DNA from: Combretum micranthum
Taxonomy: Eukaryota; Streptophyta; Magnoliopsida; Myrtales; Combretaceae
Direction: 5' to 3'
Length of the DNA stretch: 64,000 bases
Assembly (NCBI GenBank): GCA_024138025.1
Contig: JAMXBD010000636.1
Span: 186,001 to 250,000 of the forward strand
The notes under the pieces are model-generated. The model was not told the origin of the DNA. It worked only from the letters and a program-made list of their open reading frames with translations, and searched no databases. How positions within the stretch are numbered: position 1 is the first letter of the stretch; each line of letters opens with the position of its first letter. Shown here one piece after another: positions 1 through 10,351 of the stretch. A program made the translations under genes and the position numbers.

Positions 1-350
1 TAATGTGAAAGTCTGACTGAAAAATAATTCCTTGCATTTGCCAGTGAAAGTTCCGCACCATTTGGTTACTCTGCAATCTACTCCCATCAGCTAATATAAC
101 TGATATTGAGGCAGGATTTGATTGAGAGCAGTTGAGTTTCTTGGCCAATTTAGCATCCATAAAATTGGATGAACTACCAGTGTCAATCAAGATGTTTAAA
201 ATCTTCATCTTATGACTTCCTATAACCCGCATGCAATGCTCCATAGTATCTCCTTCTCCTCCTACTGCATTCAGCTGTAGTTGAGATAGATCAATTCCCA
301 ACTCATTGATACATTCCTCACTACCTTCATCCATGCTACATCCTCATCCG
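1..350 (-). pseudogene. Ty3/gypsy aspartic protease region (partial, runs off window)
   Basis: Reading the minus strand from about 350 down to 1 gives an open frame containing ILIDTGSSSNFMDAKLAKKL, the D-T-G/S active site of a retropepsin-like aspartic protease. Upstream of it is H-C-M-R-V, which matches the usual run-in before the DTG loop in plant gypsy polyproteins. It would cleave the gag-pol polyprotein. It lies directly downstream of the gag remnant at 463-1497 and in the same direction, so both belong to one element whose RT and integrase are beyond the left edge. The frame differs from gag, so the polyprotein is frameshifted. Family assignment is confident; activity is very unlikely. 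Confidence 0.85.
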
Positions 351-354
351 GTTC

Positions 355-462
355 TACTACTAGTAGGTTCAACCTTTTGCTTTTACAACGTGACCAGGAC
401 CAAAAGACTCATCACACCAAAAGCAGATTTTCTTTCTTCTTTTCTCCTCAAGTTCTCAGGTG
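355..462 (-). pseudogene. degenerate gag zinc knuckle
   Basis: The minus strand encodes ICFWCDESFGPGH followed by V-V-K-A-K-G and a stop. Plant chromovirus gag proteins normally show C-x2-C-[DG]-E-x-[FYW]-x-P-G-H-x-C here. The two first cysteines and the histidine are present, but the last cysteine is gone and the frame terminates. The preceding R-R-L-T-P-E-N peptide is in another frame, so a frameshift lies near 445. This would have been the nucleic-acid-binding end of gag. Confidence 0.75.
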
Positions 463-1497
463 TCAGTCGTCTAGTGGATCGGTTTGTGTGTTGAAGTTGG
501 GTTTGGCAATGGGAGGTTTAGTGTGTGAGCTTGGAGCAGTGTTTGGGTTTAGGGTAGTGTTTGTGGTGTGTGTGGTCTGTTTGTGAATTGTGAAGGGTTT
601 GTTGAATATTGGCTGAACTGTGGCGAACATTCTGTGATTAGCTGTGAATTGACCCTTGAATGTTTTCATATTGTGTTTGGAGGATAAGAGAGTAGCTTCC
701 TGTAATTTGGCTAGGGTTAAGGCTTGTGTGATGGATTTTGGTTGGAACATCCGAATAGGATATTGGATTTCTGGTTTCAATCCACTAAGATAGCAACTGA
801 CAAGGTGTAGCTCAGATAATTGAACTTGTGTGGACAGGTACATAAACTCATCATTATAATCTTGTAAGGAACCAACCTGTTATAGTTCTTTCAATTCAGA
901 CATTGGGTCTTCAAACCTTCTATCATTAAATCTGGCATTTAGAATTTTTGTGAATTCATCCCACGTTAAGGAAGTGGTTTCAGTCCTGGTTTTAACAAAG
1001 GCATTATACCACTCATATGATTTATCATCAAGATGCATAGTGGCAATTTTAACCTTAAGGTCATTAGGAGTATCATCTAGAATAAAGAATTGCTCAGCTC
1101 TAGATACCCAGTTTCTAAAACCCCCACCATTAAATGCTGGAAATTCAATTTTAGTATTTCTAGTTGGCACTTGATAGTTTGCTGAATTGTTATTGGAATT
1201 TCTCGTACCTTGATTGGCTCCATTTGTTGAAATACTGTCCAGTTCTGTACTATCTTTGGTTGTGGATTGATCGAGCACCGTTCCCTTACCCATTAATTGT
1301 TGTTTAAATGATTCAATGGTTTGATTTTGTTTCTCAATTAATTTTTGTTGATTTTGCAGAGTTTCTAAAAACATTTTGATCCATGCTTCCTGTCGATTGG
1401 CTTGTTCCTTGAGTGCAGTATCTTGCCTGTCCAACTGTTCTTTAAGCACAGCTTTCATGGCTTCTTCCATCCTTTTGGATTCGCGCGTCTCCATCAC
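463..1497 (-). pseudogene. Ty3/gypsy gag (capsid) with one internal stop
   Basis: Start is the ATG at 1497, only a few bases after the PBS. The N-terminal part (about residues 5-75) is rich in E/K/Q and looks coiled-coil. A retrotransposon-gag core follows, from I-E-F-P-A-F-N-G through W-x-x-x-A-E-Q-F-F and Y-E-W-Y-N-A-F. A TAA at 880-882 interrupts this gag frame; the same frame continues as QVGSLQDYNDEFMYLSTQVQ down to 463, so a single nonsense mutation is the only break in over 1 kb. Gag forms the particle around the element RNA. The next break is the frameshift into the zinc knuckle at 355-462. This is a relatively young corpse compared with other gypsy remnants in the window. Confidence 0.88.
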
Positions 1498-1500
1498 AGT

Positions 1501-1513
1501 GGCTCTGATACCA
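1501..1513 (-). other. primer binding site, initiator-Met tRNA
   Basis: Read on the minus strand this is TGGTATCAGAGCC, the standard plant tRNA-iMet primer binding site. It sits two bases inside the end of the LTR at 1516-1763 and just upstream of the gag ATG, as expected for minus-strand DNA priming. Confidence 0.85.
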
Positions 1514-1515
1514 GT

Positions 1516-1763
1516 TGCAATATGGTGAAATTAGCAGCAGAGTTAAGGAAATAACCGAATGCGGCAAATACTTGAATGCAAGTATTTTAGAGTAAATTCA
1601 TTGTAATATTTCTGATGATTTCTGTTTATCACCCAAATGGTGATATATATACAGAGAGTTGTTTGATATGTTGTAACAAAAAGATCTATAAGATCCTATC
1701 ACGTGCAAACCATGGAGGGTTTGTTATGCCACGTCACTAATTCAGCAATATAAAAATATTACA
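1516..1763 (-). mobile_element. 5' LTR (about 248 bp) of the minus-strand gypsy element
   Basis: On the minus strand the LTR runs TGTAATAT...ATATTGCA; the two 8-base ends are inverted repeats with one mismatch, and the segment abuts the PBS. A TATATATCACC stretch near 1635-1645 on the minus strand could be the TATA region. The second LTR is outside the window, so length rests on terminal symmetry alone. The candidate target-site copy next to it would be TCATA at 1764-1768. Confidence 0.72.
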
Positions 1764-2139
1764 TCATAAAGTCTAGTTGGTAAATAACTATGTTTATTTA
1801 TTTTGGATTTATGGGCATATGAGCTGCCCACAACCCGATCCATAAAGGATTCGGTCCAACCGACAATTAAACCATCTAGCAGCCTCCTGTCTTGTCTCCT
1901 GCAGCTTCACGTGTCTTCTGCATCTTCACGTGGTCCTTCGTACGCTCACTTTATCTTTCTGAACAGACATCAGTTCCCTTTCTTTTTCTTTTTTTTTTTT
2001 CAATCTTATCTTCTTCTTCCCTTGGCTGAAACCCTATCTTCCCTTCTCGAAATCCATCGTTCTCTTCGTCTTTTATTCCTATTGCAGTTTCAGGTTTGAA
2101 TTTTTCTGTAATTTTCCTAATCCACAAATTTATACATAC
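1764..2139. other. non-coding, pyrimidine-rich leader-like DNA
   Basis: Contains a T/C tract (about 1976-2001) followed by CT-rich sequence with CTGAAACCCTATCTTCCC, resembling a plant 5' leader on the plus strand, but no supportable start codon or open frame follows. It is also the predicted intron side of the minus-strand exon at 2140-2234. The gypsy LTR abuts it at 1763. Nothing further can be assigned. Confidence 0.3.
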
Positions 2140-2234
2140 CTGAAAATTGATATGTCCAGAAGCATAAGCACCATCCGTAGTAAGTAACCTAATTGAGCGG
2201 CAAAACGCACACGCAATGTGCAACATACAATTCC
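2140..2234 (-). pseudogene. possible orphan exon of an unidentified host gene
   Basis: On the minus strand a 95-base segment is bounded by an acceptor-like TATTTCTAG and a near-perfect donor CAG/GTATGT, and is open in one frame, including SIRLLTTDGAYASGHINFQ. I do not recognise the protein. Downstream exons, if any, would have been displaced by the gypsy LTR ending at 1763. Evidence is only splice-site form plus an open frame, so this could be chance. Confidence 0.3.
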
Positions 2235-2903
2235 CTAGAAATACTAATACACAAATTGAATCAGGTCAGCAAACACCAATTGCACGCTTCAATATTTTTC
2301 CTTGACCTTTCACAGCTTACAAATAATAGCTGTTCCATCTTGATTTCACGACCAAGACGAGCCTCAAGTAGTTAGTCCATAGCATAGTGTTATGTCACAC
2401 ATTAGGCTACAATAATTAGGATTTTTAGTATGGAATAAGTTCTTCCTCTACTTAATACTTATGGTGGCCCAATGCTTCAATTGTGCCATGTTACCATAAC
2501 TATAACTCTCTCTCAAATCTACTAGATTCTTCTGCTTGTCAAAATCGCTGATAACTGTATAATCCTACAAGTTCGTGATTTTATTAGTAAAACCATTATT
2601 ACCATTAGTGTCGAAGCTACCTAGGGTCGCTCCTTTAATTTTATGGAAATGAAGGCCAAAGGAATAATGCCATAGCCCTCTCTCATGCTTTACAAAAGTT
2701 GTCGATGGTTTGGATTTCAAGTAAAGGAACAACCTTACCGATTTTAAGCATTTACTACAGTCCAATAAGTACTATATTCCAAGCTAATGGTCTATTTAAG
2801 ATGTGAGATATACAGTCATAGATTCCAAAATTTTTGTTTGGACATAAGGTCTGCAAAATGGAACTAGGTGAATCAAGAATTTTAACAGAATCTAAAACAC
2901 TAA
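2235..2903. other. unassigned intergenic sequence
   Basis: No convincing gene. A 66-codon minus-strand frame at 2565-2765 contains an exon-like peptide (L-W-H-Y-S-F-G-L-H-F-H) but I could not match it to a family. It may belong to the same lost gene as the exon at 2140-2234. Confidence 0.25.
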
Positions 2904-3080
2904 ATATTGAACTGTGTGATTTTCTGGTTCAAAAGTGTTATGATTTAATCAAGTTAATTGCAAATTTTCACCCTTAGAATTGAAAGATGGGGATATTGAA
3001 TTGTGTGATTTTCTGTTTAAAAAGTGTTAAGATTAATCAAGCTAATTGTGAATTTTCATCCTTAAAAGTGAAAAATGGGG
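2904..3080. repeat. two-copy tandem repeat, about 88 bp unit
   Basis: Unit 1 (2904-2992) and unit 2 (2993-3080) both begin ATATTGAA-TGTGTGATTTTCT and both end AAA-ATGGGG, with roughly 85 percent identity by eye and one or two small indels. It lies in non-coding AT-rich DNA. Confidence 0.8.
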
Positions 3081-3712
3081 AAATATGATGGAGAAAAGCG
3101 GGTAAATACTAAAGAGAAATCTAAATGGTAAACTCTATGGCAACATAGTTCGATTGAGTCAAATTAAGAGGAGAAGATTCAACCATCGTGGTGACATGGG
3201 TATCCTATATGTCTTGCACTTCACTTAGCCTAGGAGAAGTGATATAAAGACAATAGATTGAGAGATAACATGGAAAGAATAATAGGGAGAAGTTACAAAT
3301 AATCTTAAAATTTTAAATGAATAAGTAAAAAATATTGAAGTTTGGGCATCAACCTTAATTCTTGCGCAATTGAACTTGTTTTTTACATGAATCATTGTTT
3401 GATCTTTAAGAATAAGGCTCTTGAAGTATAATATTGTTTCTCTTATCTCTTCCGAAAAGTATTAGATGAGGATGTATGAATAAATATTCATGAACCTAAG
3501 GATTTGATGAATACTGCAAAATATAGAGCTCTTTAATGATCAACATATAAGATCAATAAAGCTTATTCATTAACGATATTGATGAGTTTGTTATACACTC
3601 AAGAATATGGCCACTTTAATTAAAAGCATGAATCTATTTGAGACAAACCTAGAGTTCATAAAATGGTTCGATGATCCTTATTATAAACCTACCATGCCAA
3701 TTTCCATTAACG
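3081..3712. other. AT-rich non-coding DNA
   Basis: No family-level coding signal. The frame opening at 3607 runs straight into the inverted-repeat element at 3713 and is not accepted as a gene. Confidence 0.4.
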
Positions 3713-4142
3713 TTATGTTTGGATTCATGGAAAGATGTAGAAACAAGTGGAAAGCAACAAAAATGGAAAGAAAAATAATGTTTGGCAATTTAAGTTAGGG
3801 TAAAAATTTATAGAAAAAAAGGAAAATGAGTGGAAAGTTTTCCACATTTTAAGCCACTTCTTTTATCTCCAATTTTGGAGAGAAATGGGTGTAAAGTAGT
3901 GGAATATAAAGACAATTACAAATTGCCCTCCTTAGAAATATTTCATAAAAATGATATAAAGATGAATTTGTCAATTGCTAACTCCATTTCTATTATTTTC
4001 CTTCCATTTTTTTCATAAGTTACCAAACATAAAAGAAACATTCCACTCACTTCCATTCCACTCGGTTACACTTCTACTCTTTTTCTTTCTTTCCATTTCC
4101 ATTGATTTCCACTTTTAAGGAATTTGCCAAACATTGCATAAA
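3713..4142. mobile_element. MITE-like inverted-repeat element
   Basis: The left end TTATGTTTGG is mirrored on the right by CCAAACATTGCATAA. The inverted homology continues inward: repeated AATGGAAAG motifs on the left pair with CTTTCCATT motifs on the right, and AATGTTTGGCAA at about 3777 matches the right terminus. About 430 bp, no coding capacity. The superfamily is not settled because no target-site duplication is clear. Confidence 0.55.
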
Positions 4143-4558
4143 TCTCCTGTTACAGAAGGAAGCCCACTGTTCAATTAATAAGTTCGATCCACTACCCTCT
4201 AAGCCTCACTTTAGTAAAAACTATTATAACCCTAATTTACTTTTCCAGATCTTCACTTTCACACCTTAAGCTAAGTTCTCTTACCCTCTTCTTCTTCCTC
4301 TTGTATTTATCCCTCACTTAAGGTTCCTTGCTAATTCTATTGCTTACTCATTCTTTTATAGGTAATACAAAGAACTTCAAGTGGCTTGACAATCCTAATA
4401 AAACAAGACATCTGATTACTTCGGTAAAGTGGGGAATTCCAATAATCAATCTTGTTTCTACATGTATTTTGTAGATCTCTAATAGATTTGTTAAAATCTT
4501 AACTATTTCAACAGTTACAACTAGAAATTTGCTATTGTAATTAATTTGTAGTTTTTTA
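4143..4558. other. non-coding, pyrimidine-rich in part
   Basis: CT-rich sequence (about 4240-4330) with AGATCTTCACTTTCACACC and short leader-like tracts; no open frame worth reporting. It may be flank or the 3' region of the minus-strand gypsy remnant next to it. Confidence 0.3.
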
Positions 4559-5120
4559 TTAAAACTTTAATTCATAACCTTGATGTCTCCTCATTTGTTT
4601 CATGTTTCCTATACATGTCTGAGTTATGACAATTTCCTCCCGTCTTGAAAACAACCTTGTTCTCAGGGTTGAAAGAGACAATTGGAGTATGTTGCGTCTA
4701 AATAAAGAACTTAAGACACCTAATCCCTTATCGTTGTAGCCTTCAAATGTCAATTGTAGCCAATGGGTTGGTGCTTAAGTGGAAATAGACTATCCAGTAG
4801 TTTGTTTAAGGACTGAGACATAAAAAATATTATGTATTGTAAACGCTTCTAGCAACCCTAATTTATAAATAGTATGTCCAATTCATCAAAGTACTCTAAA
4901 AGGCTCATAAAACGTCTAGTCACTTTAGAAAAATGACCCTAATGTTCTGATATTTGTTTGTAAGGTTGTGATTTTATAAACACCAGATCTATAGGTTAAA
5001 ATAAATCTCAATCTAATACATATCTACTGACCTCCTCATCGTAGCTTGGGTCTTCAAAAGATTAGCTTCTACTTGATTCAACCAAATATCTCTAGTCCAA
5101 ATATCAAATTCTACAAAAAT
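4559..5120 (-). pseudogene. Ty3/gypsy integrase C-terminus and polyprotein tail
   Basis: On the minus strand the segment near 5120-4960 gives W-L-N-Q-V-E-A-N-L-L-K-T-Q-A-T-M-R-R, then a D-M-Y/E-I-x-F-N-L run and K-L-Q-P-Y in another frame. This is the integrase C-terminal region of chromovirus-type gypsy elements (normally ...MKxxADxHRREVxFxxGDxVYLKLQPY). At about 4680-4590 is N-P-E-N-K-V-V-F-K-T-G-G-N, the polyprotein tail usually read N-L-E-D-K-V-x-F-x-x-G-G-N. Several stops and frameshifts separate the pieces. It reads in the same direction as the element at 1-1763 but lacks any junction with it. Confidence 0.72.
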
Positions 5121-6055
5121 TGTATTGCTTCTTATTGTGCATATGCTTGGTAAATCTTGTGGTCTTATGTTCTAAGAATTGTCACAAAATTATTGGATTG
5201 ACGTGTGATTAATCTAGTTAAAAGATGTATCTACCATATTTTGTTTGTGGTTACGAGGAACATGAAATTGGAAAAACGTGTCATTTGCCCATTTCCAATA
5301 AATGTTGGTAGTAACACTTCTATGACTCCAAAATTTATATTTATGAGCCTTTGAAGTAGAAAACAATCCCATAGTTGCTTGCAAGACCAAGTCTCAACAT
5401 ATATGTGCTCCTTATATTTGAGAAAATCCTCTGATTTTGGTAATGATGACTTAGGAATTTCCAAAAAAAAAAAAAAAATGTCAGCTTCCCATATTAGACA
5501 ATATATAGGTAGTAAGCATTGGTTTGTTGAATTGAATTCCTTGAGCCATTCAATGAAAATCAGAAAAATACCCATCATGCTCCCTTACTTTTTTCTGATT
5601 CATTGATCTTTGTTGGATCACTTACATTAAGAATTTCCTTAAGCACTAAATTTGTTCCAATGTGCACATATTCTTCAACAAGCTTAAAGTCCCACTCACC
5701 AGCAAAACTTGTTACTACTATTGTGTAGTGCTATCAATACTAGCAGTTTCATCTAAGATACATTGTTGTTCCTTTCCCTCTTGCCATATTAAGTTCCTAG
5801 TCCATATGATAGAGACATCTTCAAATGCATGTTAATGTTGCACTAAGATCTCAATTTTTACTACAGCAAAGTCATCTTGAGATTCAACTTAAACATTATT
5901 AGCCACATTCTCTTATCAAACAACATATTTTATATAATCACTCATCCTCTCTTGATGTTCAACAAGAGAAAATCTTTCTACTTTCCAATCATATTCAAAA
6001 GGCCCAAAATGTATCACCAGTCCCTTAACAAAATGATCTCATGATTTAAAAGAAG
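5121..6055 (-). pseudogene. heavily decayed sequence upstream of the integrase tail, function unclear
   Basis: A minus-strand frame at 5231-5578 (115 codons, with a phenylalanine run made by a poly-T tract at about 5463-5480) is the only sizeable opening, and translated pieces further up do not match a pol domain I can name. By position it should be the rest of pol of the gypsy remnant, but the sequence does not prove this. Confidence 0.3.
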
Positions 6056-6745
6056 TTTCACGAAGCGAGAACCGAATCGGAACTCTTACCAGCAATTGTA
6101 GAATAGGAACTAGACCGGTTGGCCTTAGAATTGGCTAAAGAGCTGCCAGATTTTTGGTTCCTAGGCGATTCTAAGGCCTAGAACCAAGTGGAACCAGTAG
6201 TTCCAACCGGTTCTATTAACTAAAGAAAATAATTAGATAAAAAAATTTAAAAATTACATTAAATATATAATTATTAATTTTTACACTATTTCATTAAATA
6301 GTAAAATTTATTACTTATTTACAATATTTAATCTTTCATTATCAATGATACAAATAAACATAACTTAAAATTATATATGATTTAGTTCATATAAACTTCT
6401 CCTAAAAGCAAAATTTATTCCTTAATAACGTGAGATATTTTTTGTATTATAATTTTTATGTTATCCTCCAGAATATTTTGCAATCTCATACTACTAACTA
6501 TAATTGATATTAGTTGTATTTATATATAAGTAAATGCGCATTGTAAATAAATTTTTAAAAATTTTAGCTAAATAATTTAACACATTTAGACTTAATAATT
6601 GATTATTTTGAGTTTAAAATTTTTTTTAAATATAAAATTAAATTTTTTATTTAAAAAAATGACAATTGCGTAGTTCTAAAACAAAAATTGAGAACTACCG
6701 GTTTCTCATTTTTAAGATCCAACACTAGCGAATCCAGTTCCGAAG
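6056..6745. repeat. GAACCG/ACCGGTTC-flanked AT-rich element, probably non-autonomous DNA transposon
   Basis: The left edge carries CGAGAACCGAATCGGAAC and ACTAGACCGGTTGG, and the right edge GAGAACTACCGGTTTCTC and AATCCAGTTCCGAAGC, so the ends are GC-richer and inverted in character around a very AT-rich core (about 6230-6660). Copies of this type (AACCGGTTC-rich ends) are common among plant hAT-like elements. No target-site duplication was identified. Confidence 0.4.
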
Positions 6746-6769
6746 CATGCCTATGTCTAGATATAAATC

Positions 6770-7145
6770 AAGAAATTCACTTAAGACAACTAATGGAATG
6801 GCACAAATAAGGTGCACTTTCTACATGAAGGATTAGAGTTCATGATTTTTCAATCCAAATTGAAATCAAAATTCCACCACGTGATCATATAGCTAGTATG
6901 GTATTTATTCTGACAGTGAATACCATGTCAACTTAGCTTCGCTAATAATTAAGTCACTGTAATCGAGTGAGCTCATATGACATCCTGTATTAATTTTCTA
7001 TTTATTTTTATGGAATGGTTATGGCATGAGAATATGAAAATCCCTTGCAAGTACAAGACACAATTAACTATTTATTTCTAAACACGTTTCCTTGCCACAT
7101 CTGATGCTCCTATAATACAATAAAATTTGGTTTAATACAAACATA
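6770..7145. repeat. duplicated-locus module P, copy 1
   Basis: The same non-coding sequence recurs in two other places. CCACCACGTGATCATATA...GACATCCTGTATTA recurs at 18513-18610 joined to 24039-24053. The stretch TTCTAAACAC-TTTCCTTGCCACATCT-ATGCTCCTATAAT at 7077-7115 recurs at 33740-33782. This copy is uninterrupted where the other two carry insertions, so it serves as the empty-site reference. It ends where a CACTA-like terminus begins at 7146. Confidence 0.8.
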
Positions 7146-7500
7146 CACTATAAGAAAATTGGTTTTTAGAGATAGAAAATCTATGGCAAAATTTTTTTGT
7201 CTCTGAATAATTTGATCAGTGTCAGAATTGCGACGGATTTGCAATGACATATAATGAGAGAGTTTTTATAGTCTATTTATATTTTAACAACAGAATCTGC
7301 AATAGATTATCTATAGATTTGCGAGAAATCAAATTAGTTGCTAATCTATCTCTAATTTTACAGAGGGAAAGGGGCAATTTTTGGTGGTACATTTTCATTA
7401 AAAATTCTATTTCTAATATTTCTCTAAAGCCATGCATATATATACATGACTTTTAGAGACACATTTGAATCTGTCTCTGATTCTTTCGGCAGTTTTTTTA
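7146..7500 (+). mobile_element. CACTA-like transposon left end
   Basis: Starts CACTATAAGAAAATTGG, matching the CACTA-(A/C)AAGAAAA terminus of plant CACTA/EnSpm elements, followed by sub-terminal repeats of the type TTTTAGAGA / TCTCTGA. The start coincides exactly with the end of homology to the paralogous copy (paralog continues at about 33812 with unrelated sequence). A matching right terminus was not found, so the element is truncated or decayed. Confidence 0.55.
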
Positions 7501-7780
7501 GTAAATATAATATTTGATAATATGTAATATAAATTATATTTTATATGTCATATTTTAAAATATATCATAATGTAAAAAATATATATTATGATATCTAATA
7601 ATATATAATATAAATTATCTTTTAAATATTATATTATGAGATGTTTATTAATATAATAAAATGTATATAGAAGATTCATGATGCAAATACGTAGCTGAAA
7701 TAACCTTATTAGATGATGATGATGATGATAATAAAAGAAAATTCCCTCACTTCCTCATTATTGCACATAAAACGCTCCTT
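7501..7780. other. AT-rich DNA
   Basis: Long A/T runs with a (GAT)n patch at about 7715-7728; no gene seen. Confidence 0.4.
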
Positions 7781-8200
7781 GCCTCTTCCCCTTTCTTTCT
7801 CTATTCTCCCAATTGCCAAAACCCTAACCCTAACCCTAACCTAATCCTTTCTTGCTGTTGTGCTCCCCACCATCACCAAACTCATCTCCTCTTTTCTTCT
7901 TCTCTTCTCAGCAATCTCAAAGAAAAAAGGGTTGGTTTATGTAATTTACAGGTCATACCTTCTTTTAATTTCTTTCTTCAAAAAAAAAAAAATAATTTAA
8001 ATCTTTGGTTGTTTTTATGTTTTCTTTGTACAACCCATGTCACCGTGATGTCTTGGTATGAAGTAGTAAGTAATGGTTGTGTAACTTTCTAACTACTATC
8101 TTGCAACTTCTTCAGGGAACTTAACCATTCGGCACGGACATTCTCTTCCTAGTGCGACCAAGAGAACCAACTTATGATGTCATGTTAGTTATACTCTTTT
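7781..8200 (+). promoter_or_regulatory. promoter/5' leader-like region with telo-boxes
   Basis: At 7818-7840 there are three head-to-tail AACCCTA telo-box units, an element known in promoters and leaders of plant translation-related genes. A CT-rich leader-like stretch (7860-7915) follows, then an acceptor-like TTGCAACTTCTTCAG at 8100-8114 with an exon-like segment open for about 20 codons including TIRHGHSLPSATKRTNL before a stop at 8174. It reads like the 5' end of a host gene on the plus strand, but I cannot name it. Confidence 0.42.
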
Positions 8201-9830
8201 TACTTATTTTTCAAAGATATTGTTATTTACATTGTTCTCTTTTTAAGAAATAGTTGTGTTGGAAATTTGTTGTTGAAGGCTTGATTTTGCTTGTTTTTTG
8301 TTTTTTGTTTTTACAGGAAAATGGGTTTACTCTTTGATTTGTATAGTATAGCTTTAGTATATAAAGGTCATTTCTTCCATAGCTATAATTTAATTCCCTT
8401 GAAATGATTGACGTGTAGCAAATGATTGGTTAATTGGTTTGGTTATGAAATTTTTTTGAAATCATGTATGTAATTGAATTTAGAAGGATTCCTATATAAA
8501 ATATCAAAAGAAGTTGGTGGGTTTTGTCCCTTTTTCTATTTGGTTCACTGATGCTATGGAATTTCATAAGTTCACTATTTTAGGATTTCATAGTATAGGA
8601 TGTATCGAGTAGTTTATATATAATATATATATATATATATTATTAAACATGTGCCCCTATTATTTGAAAACATGCACACAAGAGCAACATCTAGTTTACT
8701 CAACTGGAAAAGGATAGAAAACACAATGATAGAGAAAACAGGGTTTGAATCACATTGTCATCTTAATGTAGTGTTAACTAAGAAACTCAATTAGTTCATC
8801 CAATTTCTTGTATCCAGAGTAGTTTTGATATATGAAATATGCTCCTTATCAATTCCGTATGAATATAGCTTTGCATTTGCAGTAAATGTTATATTGTTGT
8901 GTACATTTGATCTTCACCTACAGTCAGCATTTATAAGAAGAGCTGTGATTGTTTTGGTTATCCTATAGGTATTCACAGGATGGGTTTCCATATTATTGCA
9001 ACTTCTCCCAATGCTCTTTTCTTCAAGCTGGATGGAGATGTTTGATTCATATTGTGGTCAATTTATTTCTTAATTATTTCTTGTTGGAGGTTTTCTTTAA
9101 TGTTTTTTTTTTCTAAATGTATTTTAGGTATTTATTATTTTTAATAATCTATAACACCAATATTGAGCCAGATATATTGATGCAATGCTATATAATCATA
9201 TGAATATATGTGCTTTATTTATTCATTTGTTATTGTATGATGTAGATGTTTGAATCTCCAGATTTTTATGGAACACGGTATATCACGGTGAAAGAACAAA
9301 TAACAATGCCAAATATGGGAATTGAGTTCTTGAATTTGTTTTTCCTTTTATCTAATTAATGGTCTAAGAGATATCTCAAATCCAGGTATAAAGCAGATAC
9401 ATTTGTAACATATTCAGTTTTGAGAATATATTATTTTTACTCCTTGGTTTAACACAGTTAGGTTTATAAGCTAGAAGATTACAATGACAGCCCATGTTTT
9501 AGTTAGAATGAGAATGCAAGATGAAAATGTATACATCTTACCTCTTAATACATGACTTGGATATGCCTATTACCATTTTTCTTTGCCTCATTACTGAACC
9601 AATTCATGTAATATAATTTCAGACAAGCTTTTGTGAAAAACTTTATATGTTTTATTATGTTCAGGCCAAAACGCATATGGAACAATAAATAATATTATTA
9701 TAATATAATAATATTATGATAGATCTTTCAAAAACCGGTATTACATTTGAATCAAACTCTATGATAGGATAATAATAAAAGAAATTTGTATCGGTCCACA
9801 GTTCTAACGCAAAATTTACATTATACAAAT
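8201..9830 (+). pseudogene. exon-like fragments of an unidentified gene in AT-rich introns
   Basis: Two further exon-like pieces follow the leader. One near 8979-9043 is preceded by TTCACAG and encodes MGFHIIATSPNALFFKLDGD, then a stop. Another near 9245-9350 is preceded by GATGTAG and includes FESPDFYGTRYITVKEQI. The rest is AT-rich with a (TA)n tract at 8617-8640. Frames do not join, so this is a fragment or pseudogene, perhaps carried within the CACTA-like element. Everything beyond the local peptides is inference. Confidence 0.3.
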
Positions 9831-9839
9831 CCACTGACG

Positions 9840-10346
9840 AGACAGTTCTAACCCGGGCTCCATTTGTGGACTACGATATACCCTGGCTTAGTTCACTCAA
9901 TCGGAGTCAAAACCATAGACTCGAAATCAAAGTCACCTTGGGTGGTTCTATGGCTAGACGTGCCAATTCATAAATTTGGGTTTAAAACGCATGACCAGTG
10001 GCGTCATTATCTTTTAACTTCAAATTTTAAAATATATAAATATGTATTTATGAAAAAGAAGGAAATCAAAATAAGTTACGCTTAAATCACAAAAATAAAA
10101 CTACTGTTGATTGGCTCTATTTGTTTGTTGGGAGATTACAAATATAGACACTTTTTTAAAACTTTTTTTAATAAATTATTTATAAATAATTAGCTAAAGA
10201 TAAAAACAAAGTTGGTACTTCTCATTAAGAGATCAAATATAGATAAAATATAAATGTAAATCGAACATATTTACACATATCATTTTGAAAAAGATACAGA
10301 TAAAGTTGAAAAACAAACAATCCAAACAGACTCAAAATTCATCATC
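9840..10346. repeat. duplicated-locus module R, copy 1
   Basis: Matches 34199-34935: both contain AAAACCATAGACTC-GAATCAAA followed by GGGTGGTTCTATGG and the GAAAAAGAA...AAAATAAGTTA-GCTTAAA segment (here 10050-10084). This copy lacks the 426-bp MITE present in copy 2. It ends at the TRIM target site at 10347. Confidence 0.8.
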
Positions 10347-10351
10347 TTTAG
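10347..10351. repeat. TSD TTTAG (left) of the TRIM
   Basis: TTTAG here and at 17962-17966 flank the TGATGCAAGG...ATTATCA termini of the TRIM. Confidence 0.85.

Noticed and set aside
7818..7840. Interstitial telomere (AACCCTA repeat)
   Set aside because: Only three units, placed in front of a CT-rich leader-like stretch, so a promoter telo-box is the better reading.
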